Shown here: one piece after another, positions 7,894 to 15,778 of the stretch
How positions within the stretch are numbered: the first letter of the stretch is position 1
Layout: each line of letters starts with the position of its first letter
Assembly: GCF_001938945.1 (NCBI RefSeq)
Contig: NZ_MKIO01000032.1
Span: 1 to 43,062, forward strand
From: Xaviernesmea rhizosphaerae
Lineage (GTDB): Bacteria; Pseudomonadota; Alphaproteobacteria; Rhizobiales; Rhizobiaceae
Length of the DNA stretch: 43,062 nt
Reading direction: 5' to 3'
Translations under genes and position numbers: made by a program
The notes under the pieces: model-generated
The model's database searches: none
Told to the model about the DNA's origin: nothing
Seen by the model: only the letters and a program-made list of their open reading frames with translations

Positions 7894-8885
7894 AGGCCAG
7901 GGACGTCCTTAAAAACCTGATCAGTGAGTCTGGTCAGAGCACAGGCGGTGCTCCGGCCGCACCGCAAGCTCACAAACCAAGTGGCGCTGTTCGCGCGATG
8001 AATCTGTCCATGGAGCGCCTGAGTGGAGAGGCAGCGGCTGCTAAGGAGCTTCGGCAGGTGCTTGCCGCGGGTGACAAAGTCGTTGAACTCGACCCGGCAT
8101 TGATCGACACAGCATTCATACAAGACCGCATCGAGGTACAGAACGATCCGGAATTCGATCGGTTAGTGCTGTCGATTTCAGAGAGCGGCCAACAGGTTCC
8201 GATCCTAGTGAGGCCGCATCCTTCTCGTCCAGGACGTTACCAAGCAGCATACGGCCACCGCCGACTGCGCGTTGCTGCGATGACAGGCCGCCCCGTCCGT
8301 GCGGTTGTCAAAGTGCTGTCAGATGAGGAAGTGGTTTTGGCACAGGGCCAAGAAAACGGTCCTCGTATAGATCTTAGCTTTATCGAGAAGGCGCTTTTCG
8401 CCCAGCGCCTGGACACGCACGGTTTCGATCGCGACACGATCGCGAAAGCCTTGTCTGTCGACAAGCCTGAAACCTCTCGTCTGCTTCAGGTCGCAGAAGG
8501 TGTGGGGCAAGATTTGATTTTGGCCATTGGCCCTGCGCCAAAGGTAGGTCGGCCGCGTTGGCTTGCAATCGTCGAACGCTTGAAAAATGCCACCGCAGCA
8601 CAGCGGGCCCAATCTGAAATTCGATCTCTTGAGTTCCTCCAGGCGGATTCAAACACTCGTTTCGAGCGGCTTTGGAAAAGCGTTCAGGAGCCTGCTCCAA
8701 CAAAGCCGAATCGAAAAGAGCCGATCCGGACCAAAGATGGGCGGGTCCTTGGAGCATTTGAGCACGGATCGCGCGCATCGAAACTCGCGGTGACGTCGAA
8801 AGAGTTTGCTGCGTTCCTATCGGACCGCATGCCGGATCTCGTTACAGCCTTCGAAAAGGAAATAGACGCGAAGGCAGACACTTAA
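7890..8885 (+). CDS. repB: RepB, ParB-type centromere-binding protein
   Basis: This 331-residue ParB-family protein starts in the 4-nt overlap with repA. The N-terminus MKARDVLKNLI is typical of RepB. The ParB N-terminal nuclease-like/CTPase fold is at about 60-150, with PILVRPHPSRPGRYQAAYGHRR and its GHRR box. A central helix-turn-helix region with DTIAKALSVDKPETSRLL is at about 180-197. It is expected to load on the two parS-like palindromes flanking repA-repB (6522-6537 and 8888-8907) and partner RepA ATP hydrolysis. The second site begins 2 nt after the repB stop. Confidence 0.95.
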   Translation: MKARDVLKNLISESGQSTGGAPAAPQAHKPSGAVRAMNLSMERLSGEAAAAKELRQVLAAGDKVVELDPALIDTAFIQDRIEVQNDPEFDRLVLSISESGQQVPILVRPHPSRPGRYQAAYGHRRLRVAAMTGRPVRAVVKVLSDEEVVLAQGQENGPRIDLSFIEKALFAQRLDTHGFDRDTIAKALSVDKPETSRLLQVAEGVGQDLILAIGPAPKVGRPRWLAIVERLKNATAAQRAQSEIRSLEFLQADSNTRFERLWKSVQEPAPTKPNRKEPIRTKDGRVLGAFEHGSRASKLAVTSKEFAAFLSDRMPDLVTAFEKEIDAKADT

Positions 8886-8887
8886 CC

Positions 8888-8907
8888 GAATTGTCAGCTG
8901 ACAATTC
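8888..8907. other. Putative parS centromere site 2
   Basis: GAATTGTCAGCTGACAATTC is a 20-bp perfect palindrome that contains the whole 16-bp site at 6522-6537. It begins 2 nt after the repB stop, a usual place for parS in repABC operons. Confidence 0.8.
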
Positions 8908-8933
8908 AACGCGAAACTGGAGACGAAACCGCA

Positions 8934-8991
8934 AAAGAAAAAGGCCCCCAAACGACCTAAGTCGTGGAAGCCCTTCTCGTATTCTCTAGCA
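8934..8991 (-). ncRNA. Antisense RNA (incA-type ctRNA) of repABC
   Basis: On the minus strand TTGACA (9026-9021) is followed 17 nt later by a weak -10 (9003-8998). About 50 nt downstream a strong intrinsic terminator reads AAGGGCTTCC, ACGAC-loop-GTCGT, then GGGGGCCTTT and T-rich DNA (about 8974-8934). Position, size and orientation match the counter-transcribed RNA that limits repC expression in all studied repABC plasmids. The exact 5' end is estimated. Confidence 0.7.
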
Positions 8992-9083
8992 AGGTCGAGA
9001 TTCGCATTTCCATGAATCGCTGTCAAGCCTTTAGCGCCGTTTTGGTGAGCGGATTTCTTTTGCCTTTTGAAAGGTGAAGGAAG

Positions 9084-10301
9084 ATGCGGAGTGGAAGTGT
9101 GACGACGCCCTTTGGGCGGCGACCGGCGAAGCTTGCCTTGGTCAAGGCTCAGCTTCATGCGGCAGAAACGAAGCCGAACAAGCCAATCGGGAAATGGCAG
9201 GTCTTCCGAGATGCGTGTGAGGCACGGGAACATCTTGGACTGCAGGATCGGGCCTTGGCGGTTCTTCATGCCCTGTTGAGCTTTTATCCCAACGACGAAC
9301 TATCCGAAGAGGACGGCCTGATCGTCTTTCCGTCGAACAGGCAGCTCTCGTTGCGTGCTCATGGTATTGCTGGAACGACCCTTCGCCGTCATCTCGCTGC
9401 CCTGGTTGACGCCGGGCTGATCCAGCGCCGCGATAGCCCGAACGGCAAGCGCTATGTTCATCGAGACGGGGACGGGGAGATTGAACGCGCCTATGGTTTC
9501 GATCTGACACCCTTGTTGACGCGTGCTGCAGAGCTTGCCGGCCTTGCACAGGAAGTCGTCGCGGAACGCAGACGTCATAAGCTGGCACGGGAAGCCCTTA
9601 CCATCTGCCGGCGTGATGTGCGGAAGCTACTAAGTGCTGTGATCGAGGACGGCACGGACGGCGACTGGACCAGCATCGAGGCGCAATATATCGCCATTTT
9701 GACGGCACTTCCACGTAATCCGAGCCGGAGTAAAGTCGAAGCTGCCCTGGATGAGATGTCACTGCTACGTAGCGAGATCGTCAGTTGCCTGGAAAATCAG
9801 CTAAAAACAGAAAATACGGATGGCAATGATAGCCAAAATGAACGCCACATACAGAATTCAAAATCCGAATCCATCTATGAATTTGAACCTAGCTCCGGAA
9901 AGGAGCAGGGCGCAGCCGTTGCGACAAAATCGAGGCCGACGCAACCGGCGCTAAAGTCATTCCCATTGGGTTTGGTGCTGCAAGCCTGCCCGCAGATCAG
10001 CGATTACAGTCGCGACGGCAAGATTGCGAATTGGCGCGACCTCATGGGGGCCGCCGTCGTGGTGCGCTCAATGCTGGGGGTCAGCCCGTCCGCCTATGAG
10101 GACGCCTGCATTGCCATGGGGCAGGAAAACGCGGCAACCGCGATCGCCTGCATTCTCGAGCGGGCGGAGCATATCAATTCGGCCGGCGGATATCTGCGTG
10201 ATCTCACCCGACGCGCTGAACGGGATGAATTTTCGCTCGGGCCGATGCTCATGGCATTGCTGCGCAACAGCAGCGGCAGCCAGCATCGATCTGCGTCGTA
10301 A
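9084..10301 (+). CDS. repC: RepC replication initiator
   Basis: This 405-residue initiator is typical of repABC plasmids. The N-terminus VTTPFGRRP and the block LGLQDRALAVLHALLSFYP, then LIVFPSNRQLSLRAHGIAGTTLRRHLAALVDAGLIQRRDSPNGKRY (about 50-130), form the winged-helix DNA-binding domain. A GAAGGA ribosome site precedes the ATG. The C-terminal third is diverged, as usual. The origin of replication of these plasmids lies inside repC, and an AT-rich island at about 9799-9895 is the likely place. Expression is probably limited by the antisense RNA in the repB-repC gap. Confidence 0.95.
   Translation: MRSGSVTTPFGRRPAKLALVKAQLHAAETKPNKPIGKWQVFRDACEAREHLGLQDRALAVLHALLSFYPNDELSEEDGLIVFPSNRQLSLRAHGIAGTTLRRHLAALVDAGLIQRRDSPNGKRYVHRDGDGEIERAYGFDLTPLLTRAAELAGLAQEVVAERRRHKLAREALTICRRDVRKLLSAVIEDGTDGDWTSIEAQYIAILTALPRNPSRSKVEAALDEMSLLRSEIVSCLENQLKTENTDGNDSQNERHIQNSKSESIYEFEPSSGKEQGAAVATKSRPTQPALKSFPLGLVLQACPQISDYSRDGKIANWRDLMGAAVVVRSMLGVSPSAYEDACIAMGQENAATAIACILERAEHINSAGGYLRDLTRRAERDEFSLGPMLMALLRNSSGSQHRSAS
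9799..9895. other. AT-rich island in repC, probable oriV
   Basis: Within GC-rich repC, about 95 nt are clearly AT-rich and encode a low-complexity linker (Asn/Glu/Ser-rich). In repABC plasmids that have been tested, the origin sits in such a region inside repC. The assignment rests on position and composition alone. Confidence 0.6.
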
Positions 10302-10330
10302 ATGCCCGAATTCCTATGGCAACCTCGCAA

Positions 10331-10567
10331 TCAATCGAGCAAGGCATGATATCTCTGGACGGTGGTTTCGTGCGCCGCGATCTTCACCGGATCGCCGCGT
10401 CGGCTTCGCCTACTGTCGGCAATGATCTCCTTCAGGGCTCGGACATCGTAACCTCCCGCCTTCGCCCGCTTGTAGACACCGACCTTCCTAACGTTGAGTT
10501 CATTCGTGTCGTCCTCTATGTCCTCGATCTTCTCTACGAGTTCCTTCAGATCCGGGTCTTTTGCCAT
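10331..10567 (-). CDS. GapR-like (DUF2312-related) small protein
   Basis: This 78-residue protein reads MAKDPDLKELVEKIEDIEDD and YKRAKAGGYDVRALKEIIAD. The second part resembles the core of DUF2312/GapR proteins, which sense overtwisted DNA in alphaproteobacteria (family pattern of Ala-Lys, Gly-[FY]-Asp-Val-[KR]-Ala-Leu). Acidic coiled-coil character in the first half also fits. I chose the ATG at 10567 because GAGGGAA lies 8 nt upstream; the frame is open to 10600. It is convergent with repC (29-nt gap) and lies downstream of the parA/RHH pair, possibly in the same transcript. The homology is moderate and the role is inferred. Confidence 0.6.
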   Translation of the reverse strand: MAKDPDLKELVEKIEDIEDDTNELNVRKVGVYKRAKAGGYDVRALKEIIADSRRSRRGDPVKIAAHETTVQRYHALLD

Positions 10568-10615
10568 CGCGTTGGTTCCCTCGCGTGCGCGTGCAGGCAC
10601 ACGCGCGAGAGACCG

Positions 10616-10936
10616 TCATGTTTCGAGGTTGAGATACTGCCGCAGCGCCAGCTCGACGATCTCCGAAGGAGCCACCTTCCTCTGCAAGGCGGCGTGTTTG
10701 GTCGCGACAATGACGGCCGGGTCGATCGATATCCTGAAGCGTTCGACTTGGCTCTGGGCGGCGGTGTCGCGAGCAGGACGTCTGCGTTCTATGTCCGGGC
10801 GTTCTTGTTGGGGAGATGAAGAAGGCAGGGGTGAGCTCATCGGGGCGACGTCTGACTTACCGATCGAGGCATCGATCAGGGCGTTGAGGTCAGAGAGATC
10901 GCGGCCGGACCGGGGGAGAGAAGGGAACTGTGTCAT
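10616..10936 (-). CDS. Ribbon-helix-helix protein paired with ParA-like ATPase
   Basis: This is a 106-residue protein. Its first 60 residues are a Pro/Ser-rich, probably disordered arm. The last 45 (ERFRISIDPAVIVATKHAAL and the following helix IVELALRQYLN) look like a ribbon-helix-helix DNA-binding fold. Its start overlaps the stop of the upstream ParA-like gene by 4 nt, so the two are translationally coupled. By architecture the pair resembles either a small ParA-ParG type partition system or the VirC1-VirC2 relaxosome pair. Being next to oriT favours the second, but sequence similarity to VirC2 itself is not evident to me. Confidence 0.65.
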   Translation of the reverse strand: MTQFPSLPRSGRDLSDLNALIDASIGKSDVAPMSSPLPSSSPQQERPDIERRRPARDTAAQSQVERFRISIDPAVIVATKHAALQRKVAPSEIVELALRQYLNLET

Positions 10937-11625
10937 TTGGCTTGGTCCTTTGTTGGGGGTGGGCTGATAGCAGCCGTGATGTCGCCAATGAGGCTGACGA
11001 TGTTGGCGCGCGCTTTGGTTACCTGGTCGGATTTCGATGGGTCCTTGCCGATGCGTTCAAGCGAGCCGGCATCCCGAGCAAACTGTTCGTAGACCTTCCG
11101 TGCGCGAACAAAGGTCGATAGGGCAGGGAGCTGGTGTTCTCGGATCATCCGCACGGCGTCCTGAAACGCCGCTGTGTTCGTGTCGATACCTTCCACACGA
11201 TTGAGCACCAGATGAAGGGGCGCGCGCCTGAGGTTGGTCTGCGCCCAATCGAAGAGTTTCACCGTTTCGACCATCTCCATGACATTGGCCTTGGTCGGGA
11301 CCAGTGTGATGTCGCTTGCGACGATTGCCGCAATCAGCAGATCGTTCATCGAGCCCTGCACGTCAATCAGGATGATCTCGGCGTCGGTGCTCCTGAGCAG
11401 GCGTTTGAGATCCTCCGGCTTTGTGGCAATCTCGCCCGTGAGTGTGTTCGGCCGAGACCCGGCCAAGTGGCATCGCGCGATCCATTGCAGACAGGATTGC
11501 TGCTTCTGATCAGCATCGATGATGAGAACGCGCCGTCCGCTTTGGGCAAGCTCGGAGGCAATGAGAAGGCATAGGGTCGATTTGCCGACCCCGCCTTTGG
11601 AATGGGCAAAGGCAAGAATGGTCAT
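10933..11625 (-). CDS. ParA-family ATPase, VirC1-like
   Basis: This 230-residue ParA/MinD-type ATPase has a deviant Walker A (HSKGGVGKSTLC, about residues 8-19), IIDADQKQQSCLQW near 35-48, and ILIDVQGSMNDLL near 85. Its size and lack of an N-terminal DNA-binding extension match the VirC1/small ParA group rather than RepA. It leads a two-gene unit transcribed away from the oriT region. Upstream (11651-11664) lies a perfect ATCGTATATACGAT palindrome that could be the operator. Likely roles are relaxosome assistance or a second partition function. Confidence 0.8.
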   Translation of the reverse strand: MTILAFAHSKGGVGKSTLCLLIASELAQSGRRVLIIDADQKQQSCLQWIARCHLAGSRPNTLTGEIATKPEDLKRLLRSTDAEIILIDVQGSMNDLLIAAIVASDITLVPTKANVMEMVETVKLFDWAQTNLRRAPLHLVLNRVEGIDTNTAAFQDAVRMIREHQLPALSTFVRARKVYEQFARDAGSLERIGKDPSKSDQVTKARANIVSLIGDITAAISPPPTKDQAK

Positions 11626-11650
11626 AGCGACCTCTGATAAGTATTTTAAT

Positions 11651-11664
11651 ATCGTATATACGAT
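11651..11664. promoter_or_regulatory. Palindrome upstream of the ParA/RHH operon
   Basis: ATCGTATATACGAT is a perfect 14-bp palindrome 26 nt before the ParA-like start, in AT-rich promoter-like sequence. RHH proteins often repress their own operons through such sites, so it is a likely operator. Confidence 0.55.
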
Positions 11665-11945
11665 TAAACATAAACTCTTGTCTGTGCAAGCCTATGCGAC
11701 CACACCAGGTCGCAAGAGGATCGTTGGCCCATAAGCCCTCGGTGGCTTGGCGTCCATAAGGATCCGCATGGCCACCTGTCGGCATGCGAGCAACAGGGGC
11801 CCACGTGCTCCCCGGACCACGGGCATTACGACCAGTCGAGGCTATGCGACCATCATCGGCTGTATAGCCACTAAGGCCAATGCAGCGATGGTGGGTCGAA
11901 GCGCCATGTAAGCCACTGTTGGCTATAGCATATCACACGGTTTCG

Positions 11946-12044
11946 GCTATCGCGGCCACTGAGAACTCAAGAGCCTCAACGGCCACTACAGCCACAACCG
12001 CCATTGAAGCCCCTAAAGGCTGAGCAGCCACATAAGCCATTGAA
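11946..12044 (+). repeat. 9-bp periodic GCC array in the oriT region
   Basis: GCC (or GCT/GGC at two positions) recurs exactly every 9 bp at 11946, 11955, 11973, 11982, 11991, 12000, 12009, 12018, 12027 and 12036, usually as GCCAY. A second block with the same 9-bp step (11867, 11876, 11903, 11912) lies upstream in another phase. Both strands have stops, so the period is not from a current gene. It may be an iteron-like binding array for the RHH or MobC-like proteins. Confidence 0.6.
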
Positions 12045-12058
12045 AATAAATAGTTTGT

Positions 12059-12104
12059 CCTGTTTTTGGATGGCAGGATAGCAGTTTTGGTGATACAAAA
12101 CAGG
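12059..12104 (-). other. oriT: Putative oriT core with MOBP-type nick site
   Basis: On the minus strand TATCCTG|CC (12080-12072) matches the nick consensus of IncP/Ti-type origins (YATCCTG|Y); the predicted nick is between 12074 and 12073. It is enclosed by an inverted repeat, CCTGTTTT (12059-12066) and AAAACAGG (12097-12104). It lies between the divergent ParA/RHH unit and the mobC-relaxase unit. The polarity predicts that the relaxase gene enters the recipient last. Confidence 0.7.
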
Positions 12105-12192
12105 CATGTGCCCGAGACGGGCGAGGGGCGCCTCCCGGCAGTCGCTTGAAACCGACCGGGAGGCCAAGACCGGCGGCATCAGAGGGACGGGG

Positions 12193-12579
12193 ATGAAGAA
12201 GGCAGTCCGTGGAAAAGTCGTGCATGTGCGCTTGAGCGAGGACGAGTTTCTCGCTCTGCAGGCCTTCAGTGCGAAAGCCGGATGCAGCGTCAGCGCGGTG
12301 CTTCGCTCCCTGTCGCAGCAGGCAGTGGGCCTTGGGGAGACGCGTGGACGAAATTCAGAAATTGCAATAAAGTCGTATATAGGTGAGTTAACTGCAATTC
12401 GCCTGTTGCTAGAAGCGATCGCGTGTGATTTGCAGGGACCGGAGGAGCCGCGATTTGACGTGCTGATCGATAGCATGTCCCGCCTCGCCCTGCTGTTGAG
12501 CGATCACGCCTCGGACGTCGAGGCTATGTGTGATGCTTCCCGCCATCGAAACCGAGAGGGGGTCGCCGGCGATGTTTGA
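12193..12579 (+). CDS. MobC-like ribbon-helix-helix relaxosome protein
   Basis: This is a 128-residue protein. The segment VVHVRLSEDEFLALQAFSAK and AGCSVSAVLRSLSQQAVG (about residues 9-47) is a ribbon-helix-helix motif like those of MobC/TraJ-type oriT-binding proteins. The C-terminal half is helical. The frame is open from 12106, but I chose the ATG at 12193 with GAGGGA upstream. Its 3' end overlaps the relaxase start (12572) by 8 nt, so the two are coupled. It should bind the oriT region at 11946-12104 and recruit the relaxase. Confidence 0.75.
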   Translation: MKKAVRGKVVHVRLSEDEFLALQAFSAKAGCSVSAVLRSLSQQAVGLGETRGRNSEIAIKSYIGELTAIRLLLEAIACDLQGPEEPRFDVLIDSMSRLALLLSDHASDVEAMCDASRHRNREGVAGDV

Positions 12580-15500
12580 TCTCCAGGACTTTCTCGGCCT
12601 TCTCGATGCGGCCGAGCGTCAGCGCCGGACATCGTCTGTTGTCCGTCAGAGCGGTCGCCCCTGGACAGGTCCGACGCCGCAGCCAGTGCCGTTCGATGAT
12701 GAAGCGCGGCGGCGCCCCGGCAGTGGCTCGGGGGGCCGAAGGGCCATTTCTGGCAGCGTTGGACGGAAGGGGCAGGATGGCGCCTGGGTAGACCAGACTG
12801 CGCCGTCGGATATGCCTGCGGCGTTCCGGCAGTCGATTGCGCGCGGATCGCAGCCCGCTGTGGTCAAGCTGGTCAGCTTCGCGGCCGGCAAGACGCGGGT
12901 TGGCAAGTTGCTCGGCTATCAGAGCCGCGATGGTGAGCTCTCCGTCGAGAACGAAACCGGCGAGACTGTTGAGGGCCGCGACTGGATCAAAGCGCTTGCG
13001 AACGAGTGGGCCGAAGAGGATGGCCGCAAGCCGTCAAAGGATGTGCTGCACCTATCTCTCACCCTGCCGCCAACGAGCTGCTTGTCGGATGACGAAGTCG
13101 GAGAGGTACTGAAGGTCGCACTCGCCGGCCACCGGATCGCCTGGCAGAGACACATGGCAGGTGCGGGAGAGGGGAGGCGTGTCGAGTTAGTGATCAGCGC
13201 TGCGCGGCGACGCCTGGCCGACGAGAAGCGAGCTGGCCGGATCTTCGATAATCGCAAGTCTCTGCGAGATCTTGAAACGAGGTTGAAACGGGCGTTCGGT
13301 GCTGAGGCGCGTGTCGATGTGCATGGCTTCAGTCATGGGGTCGAGGGCGTCGCCCGCGGTCTTGGCCAGCTCCAGAAGGATGGCCGCCATCCGATCATCG
13401 CGGTTCGCATGGATAAGGCAGGCGCCTTTGTTGCGCAGCACGAGGTCGGCGGCGAACGCTCGATCGCCGATGAGGCGAGGGACTGGAAGCAAGATCTCCG
13501 CTCGCAGCAGCGCCGCGATGTCGCCCATATCGTGCTGAGCGCCAAGCCGGGGACGGCAAAGGAGGCTTTTGTCGGCGCCGCCCGCGCCATGCTCGCCAGT
13601 GAGTTTTCTGGGCATCGTTTCCTGTTCACACTGCATGAAGATCGCAATCACCTCCATGTCCATGCGGTCGTGAAGATGGTGTCGGAGACGGGCAAGCGAC
13701 TGCATCCGAAGATCGAGGATCTGCGGCGCTGGCGTGCTGTCCTGGCGCACGAGGCGCGTGAGCGAAATATCCCTATGGACGCCGTCAGTCGCTTCGAGCG
13801 GGCCAATCCGCCGGGCTTCAAAATGAAGGATATCCGTCGGGTTGAACGTGGAGAGGCCTCTGAGACGGTGATGCGCCGTGTCGAGGCTGTCCGTCAGCAG
13901 GCTGTCCATATTCCGACACGAGCGGAGGGGGTGAGACGCGCGATGGCGAGCGCAGCCGGCTGGAGTGGTCATTTACAGACCGCCGAGACCGATCCTGCAG
14001 AGCCGCCGCAAAGGCCGGGCACGACACGGTTGTACCGGGTGCAGCGCGACAACGACCGGTCCGCAGCGCCGCTGTTTACCGTCGATCGAGCTGCTGCGGC
14101 GCAGATCCTGGCCCGGCAGGGCGGAACGTTGCGCTACATTGACGTCACCTCAAAGCAGCGTCAGGACATACGGCCGTCCCGCCTAAATCCCGAAGCCGTC
14201 TTCGTCGTTCCACGCGAGCTGGCCGCGGAGAGCCAGATTTTGTCCGTCACGGCCTTGGAGACCGCCGGCCTTTTCCGGCAACGTACCCTTGATGCGGTCC
14301 TGAATGGTGCGACGGCCGCGACCGAGCGAAACGCCCGTGAACTCTTGACAGCAAAGGAGCCTGGCATGGCCGATCTTGAAACGATGTCCTCGGCGTTTGC
14401 CGAGATGGAAACCAACCTCGATACACTGGCAAAGAACCTGCCGCCAGAGCGGCTTGCGGAGTTCGATGGCCTTCGCCAAAAGCTGAAGGTGAACCAGACG
14501 AAAATGATCGAAGCCCAGACCGCGATCGAGGCGAAGCGCGGGCGGATCGAAGGGGAAACCTGGGTTCAGCCGGTTCCGCAAAACTTTGTCGGCTTCGTCG
14601 CCGAGAAGCGCGGCGAGGATATCCGTTACAGCCACCGAGCGCCGGAGGGCCGGATCGGCGCTGTGGCCTTCACCGATCACGGCGACCGCGTGGAGGTCAG
14701 CCGCTCTCGGGATCGCGAGACCGTGCTGGCGGCTCTCCAGCTTGGCGCTGAAAAGTGGGGTGCGGTGCGTGTCAGCGGTCCTGATCGCTACAAGGTGCTG
14801 GCTGTCGAACTCGCCGCGGAACACGGCTTCCAGCTCACCAATCCGGAACTCCAGGACAAGCTTGCCTCCGCGCGGGACCGGATCGCACGCGAACGTCCGG
14901 AGCAGGCAAGCGTCCTCGCGGGCGCGACGCCGACACTGACGCTGGCGGACCGGCGATACGTCGAGGCTGCTGACGCTGCGCATCTTGATCGGGCTCAGGC
15001 TCCCGATCGTCGTGACACTGTCCAGGCATCCTCGCCTGCTGCTGCAGCGCGACAGAAGCGTGAGGAACAGACGATTGTGCCGGAGGCGGGTGCGAAAGGC
15101 GAGGTGGCGTCCGCCCAGACGCTGGATGGACCGAAAACGCCGCTCGATAAAGGCGATAAGGTGAAACCGTCTGATCGAGATCGCGCTTCGATTCTCGAGG
15201 CGATGCAGGTCGCGTCTGAGAAGTGGGGTGTTGTCGCGGTCAACGGCTCGGAGCGTGACAAGACAATCGCAGTCGAATTCGCGGCCGAGCACGGCTTCAA
15301 ACTGTCGAACCCCGAACTTCAGGAGCGGCTCGCAGCAGCGCGGTCGAAGGTCGAGGAGCGGCAGGAGAGAGAACGCGCTCGCGAGCGCAAGCAACTCGGC
15401 TTCGTCGATGGCGCTGAAGCGGCGCCGACGGTTCGCCGATCCGACGCGGAAATCGGGATCGCGCTCGAAACGGTGAAGGAGAAAACAGAGGCTGAAGCGG

Positions 15501-15778
15501 CTCGCGAGGTGAAGCAGGCAAAACGGACCGCACAGATCGGAGAGCGGCCGATCGATGGTGGCGGCGACGATCATACCTACCGCACGAAGGCAGAAGCCTC
15601 AGCCGCCGTTCGGGCCGAAAAATTCATCGAACAAAACCCCACCAAACCGATCCCGGCTGATGTTGCCCAGTCGCCCGAAATTGAGCGTCAGCGGCTCGAT
15701 CAAAAGGAGCTTCTCTCCGAGAAGGATGCAAACCGTCAGACGCAGGTTCGGAAGCAGAAGCCGAGGCAGCGCCGTTAG
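12572..15778 (+). CDS. VirD2/MOBP-type relaxase with duplicated LPD7-like domain
   Basis: This large relaxase has 1068 residues. The N-terminal nuclease part contains LLGYQSRDGELSVEN (possible catalytic Tyr near residue 115) and the metal-binding motif HEDRNHLHVH at about 355-364, the usual third relaxase motif. A long helical linker follows. Two copies of an LPD7-like module are visible: AALQLGAEKWG and VELAAEHGFQLTNPELQDKL (about 715-765), then EAMQVASEKWG and VEFAAEHGFKLSNPELQERL (about 875-925). The C-terminus is charged and Gln/Arg-rich, as in proteins exported by type IV secretion. It nicks oriT and leads DNA transfer. No mating-pair genes are in the window. The ATG at 12572 is preferred over 12530 (GAGGGGG upstream). 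Confidence 0.85.
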   Translation: MFDLQDFLGLLDAAERQRRTSSVVRQSGRPWTGPTPQPVPFDDEARRRPGSGSGGRRAISGSVGRKGQDGAWVDQTAPSDMPAAFRQSIARGSQPAVVKLVSFAAGKTRVGKLLGYQSRDGELSVENETGETVEGRDWIKALANEWAEEDGRKPSKDVLHLSLTLPPTSCLSDDEVGEVLKVALAGHRIAWQRHMAGAGEGRRVELVISAARRRLADEKRAGRIFDNRKSLRDLETRLKRAFGAEARVDVHGFSHGVEGVARGLGQLQKDGRHPIIAVRMDKAGAFVAQHEVGGERSIADEARDWKQDLRSQQRRDVAHIVLSAKPGTAKEAFVGAARAMLASEFSGHRFLFTLHEDRNHLHVHAVVKMVSETGKRLHPKIEDLRRWRAVLAHEARERNIPMDAVSRFERANPPGFKMKDIRRVERGEASETVMRRVEAVRQQAVHIPTRAEGVRRAMASAAGWSGHLQTAETDPAEPPQRPGTTRLYRVQRDNDRSAAPLFTVDRAAAAQILARQGGTLRYIDVTSKQRQDIRPSRLNPEAVFVVPRELAAESQILSVTALETAGLFRQRTLDAVLNGATAATERNARELLTAKEPGMADLETMSSAFAEMETNLDTLAKNLPPERLAEFDGLRQKLKVNQTKMIEAQTAIEAKRGRIEGETWVQPVPQNFVGFVAEKRGEDIRYSHRAPEGRIGAVAFTDHGDRVEVSRSRDRETVLAALQLGAEKWGAVRVSGPDRYKVLAVELAAEHGFQLTNPELQDKLASARDRIARERPEQASVLAGATPTLTLADRRYVEAADAAHLDRAQAPDRRDTVQASSPAAAARQKREEQTIVPEAGAKGEVASAQTLDGPKTPLDKGDKVKPSDRDRASILEAMQVASEKWGVVAVNGSERDKTIAVEFAAEHGFKLSNPELQERLAAARSKVEERQERERARERKQLGFVDGAEAAPTVRRSDAEIGIALETVKEKTEAEAAREVKQAKRTAQIGERPIDGGGDDHTYRTKAEASAAVRAEKFIEQNPTKPIPADVAQSPEIERQRLDQKELLSEKDANRQTQVRKQKPRQRR

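Noticed and set aside
11976..12476. Collagen-like Gly-X-X tail of a minus-strand ORF
   Set aside because: The repeats come from the 9-bp DNA periodicity. Most of the ORF is opposite the MobC-like gene, and the repeat frame is soon closed by stops.
14183..15574. A 463-codon ORF on the minus strand inside the relaxase gene
   Set aside because: It lies opposite a clearly coding relaxase region and shows Arg/Leu-rich shadow composition without any recognisable domain.
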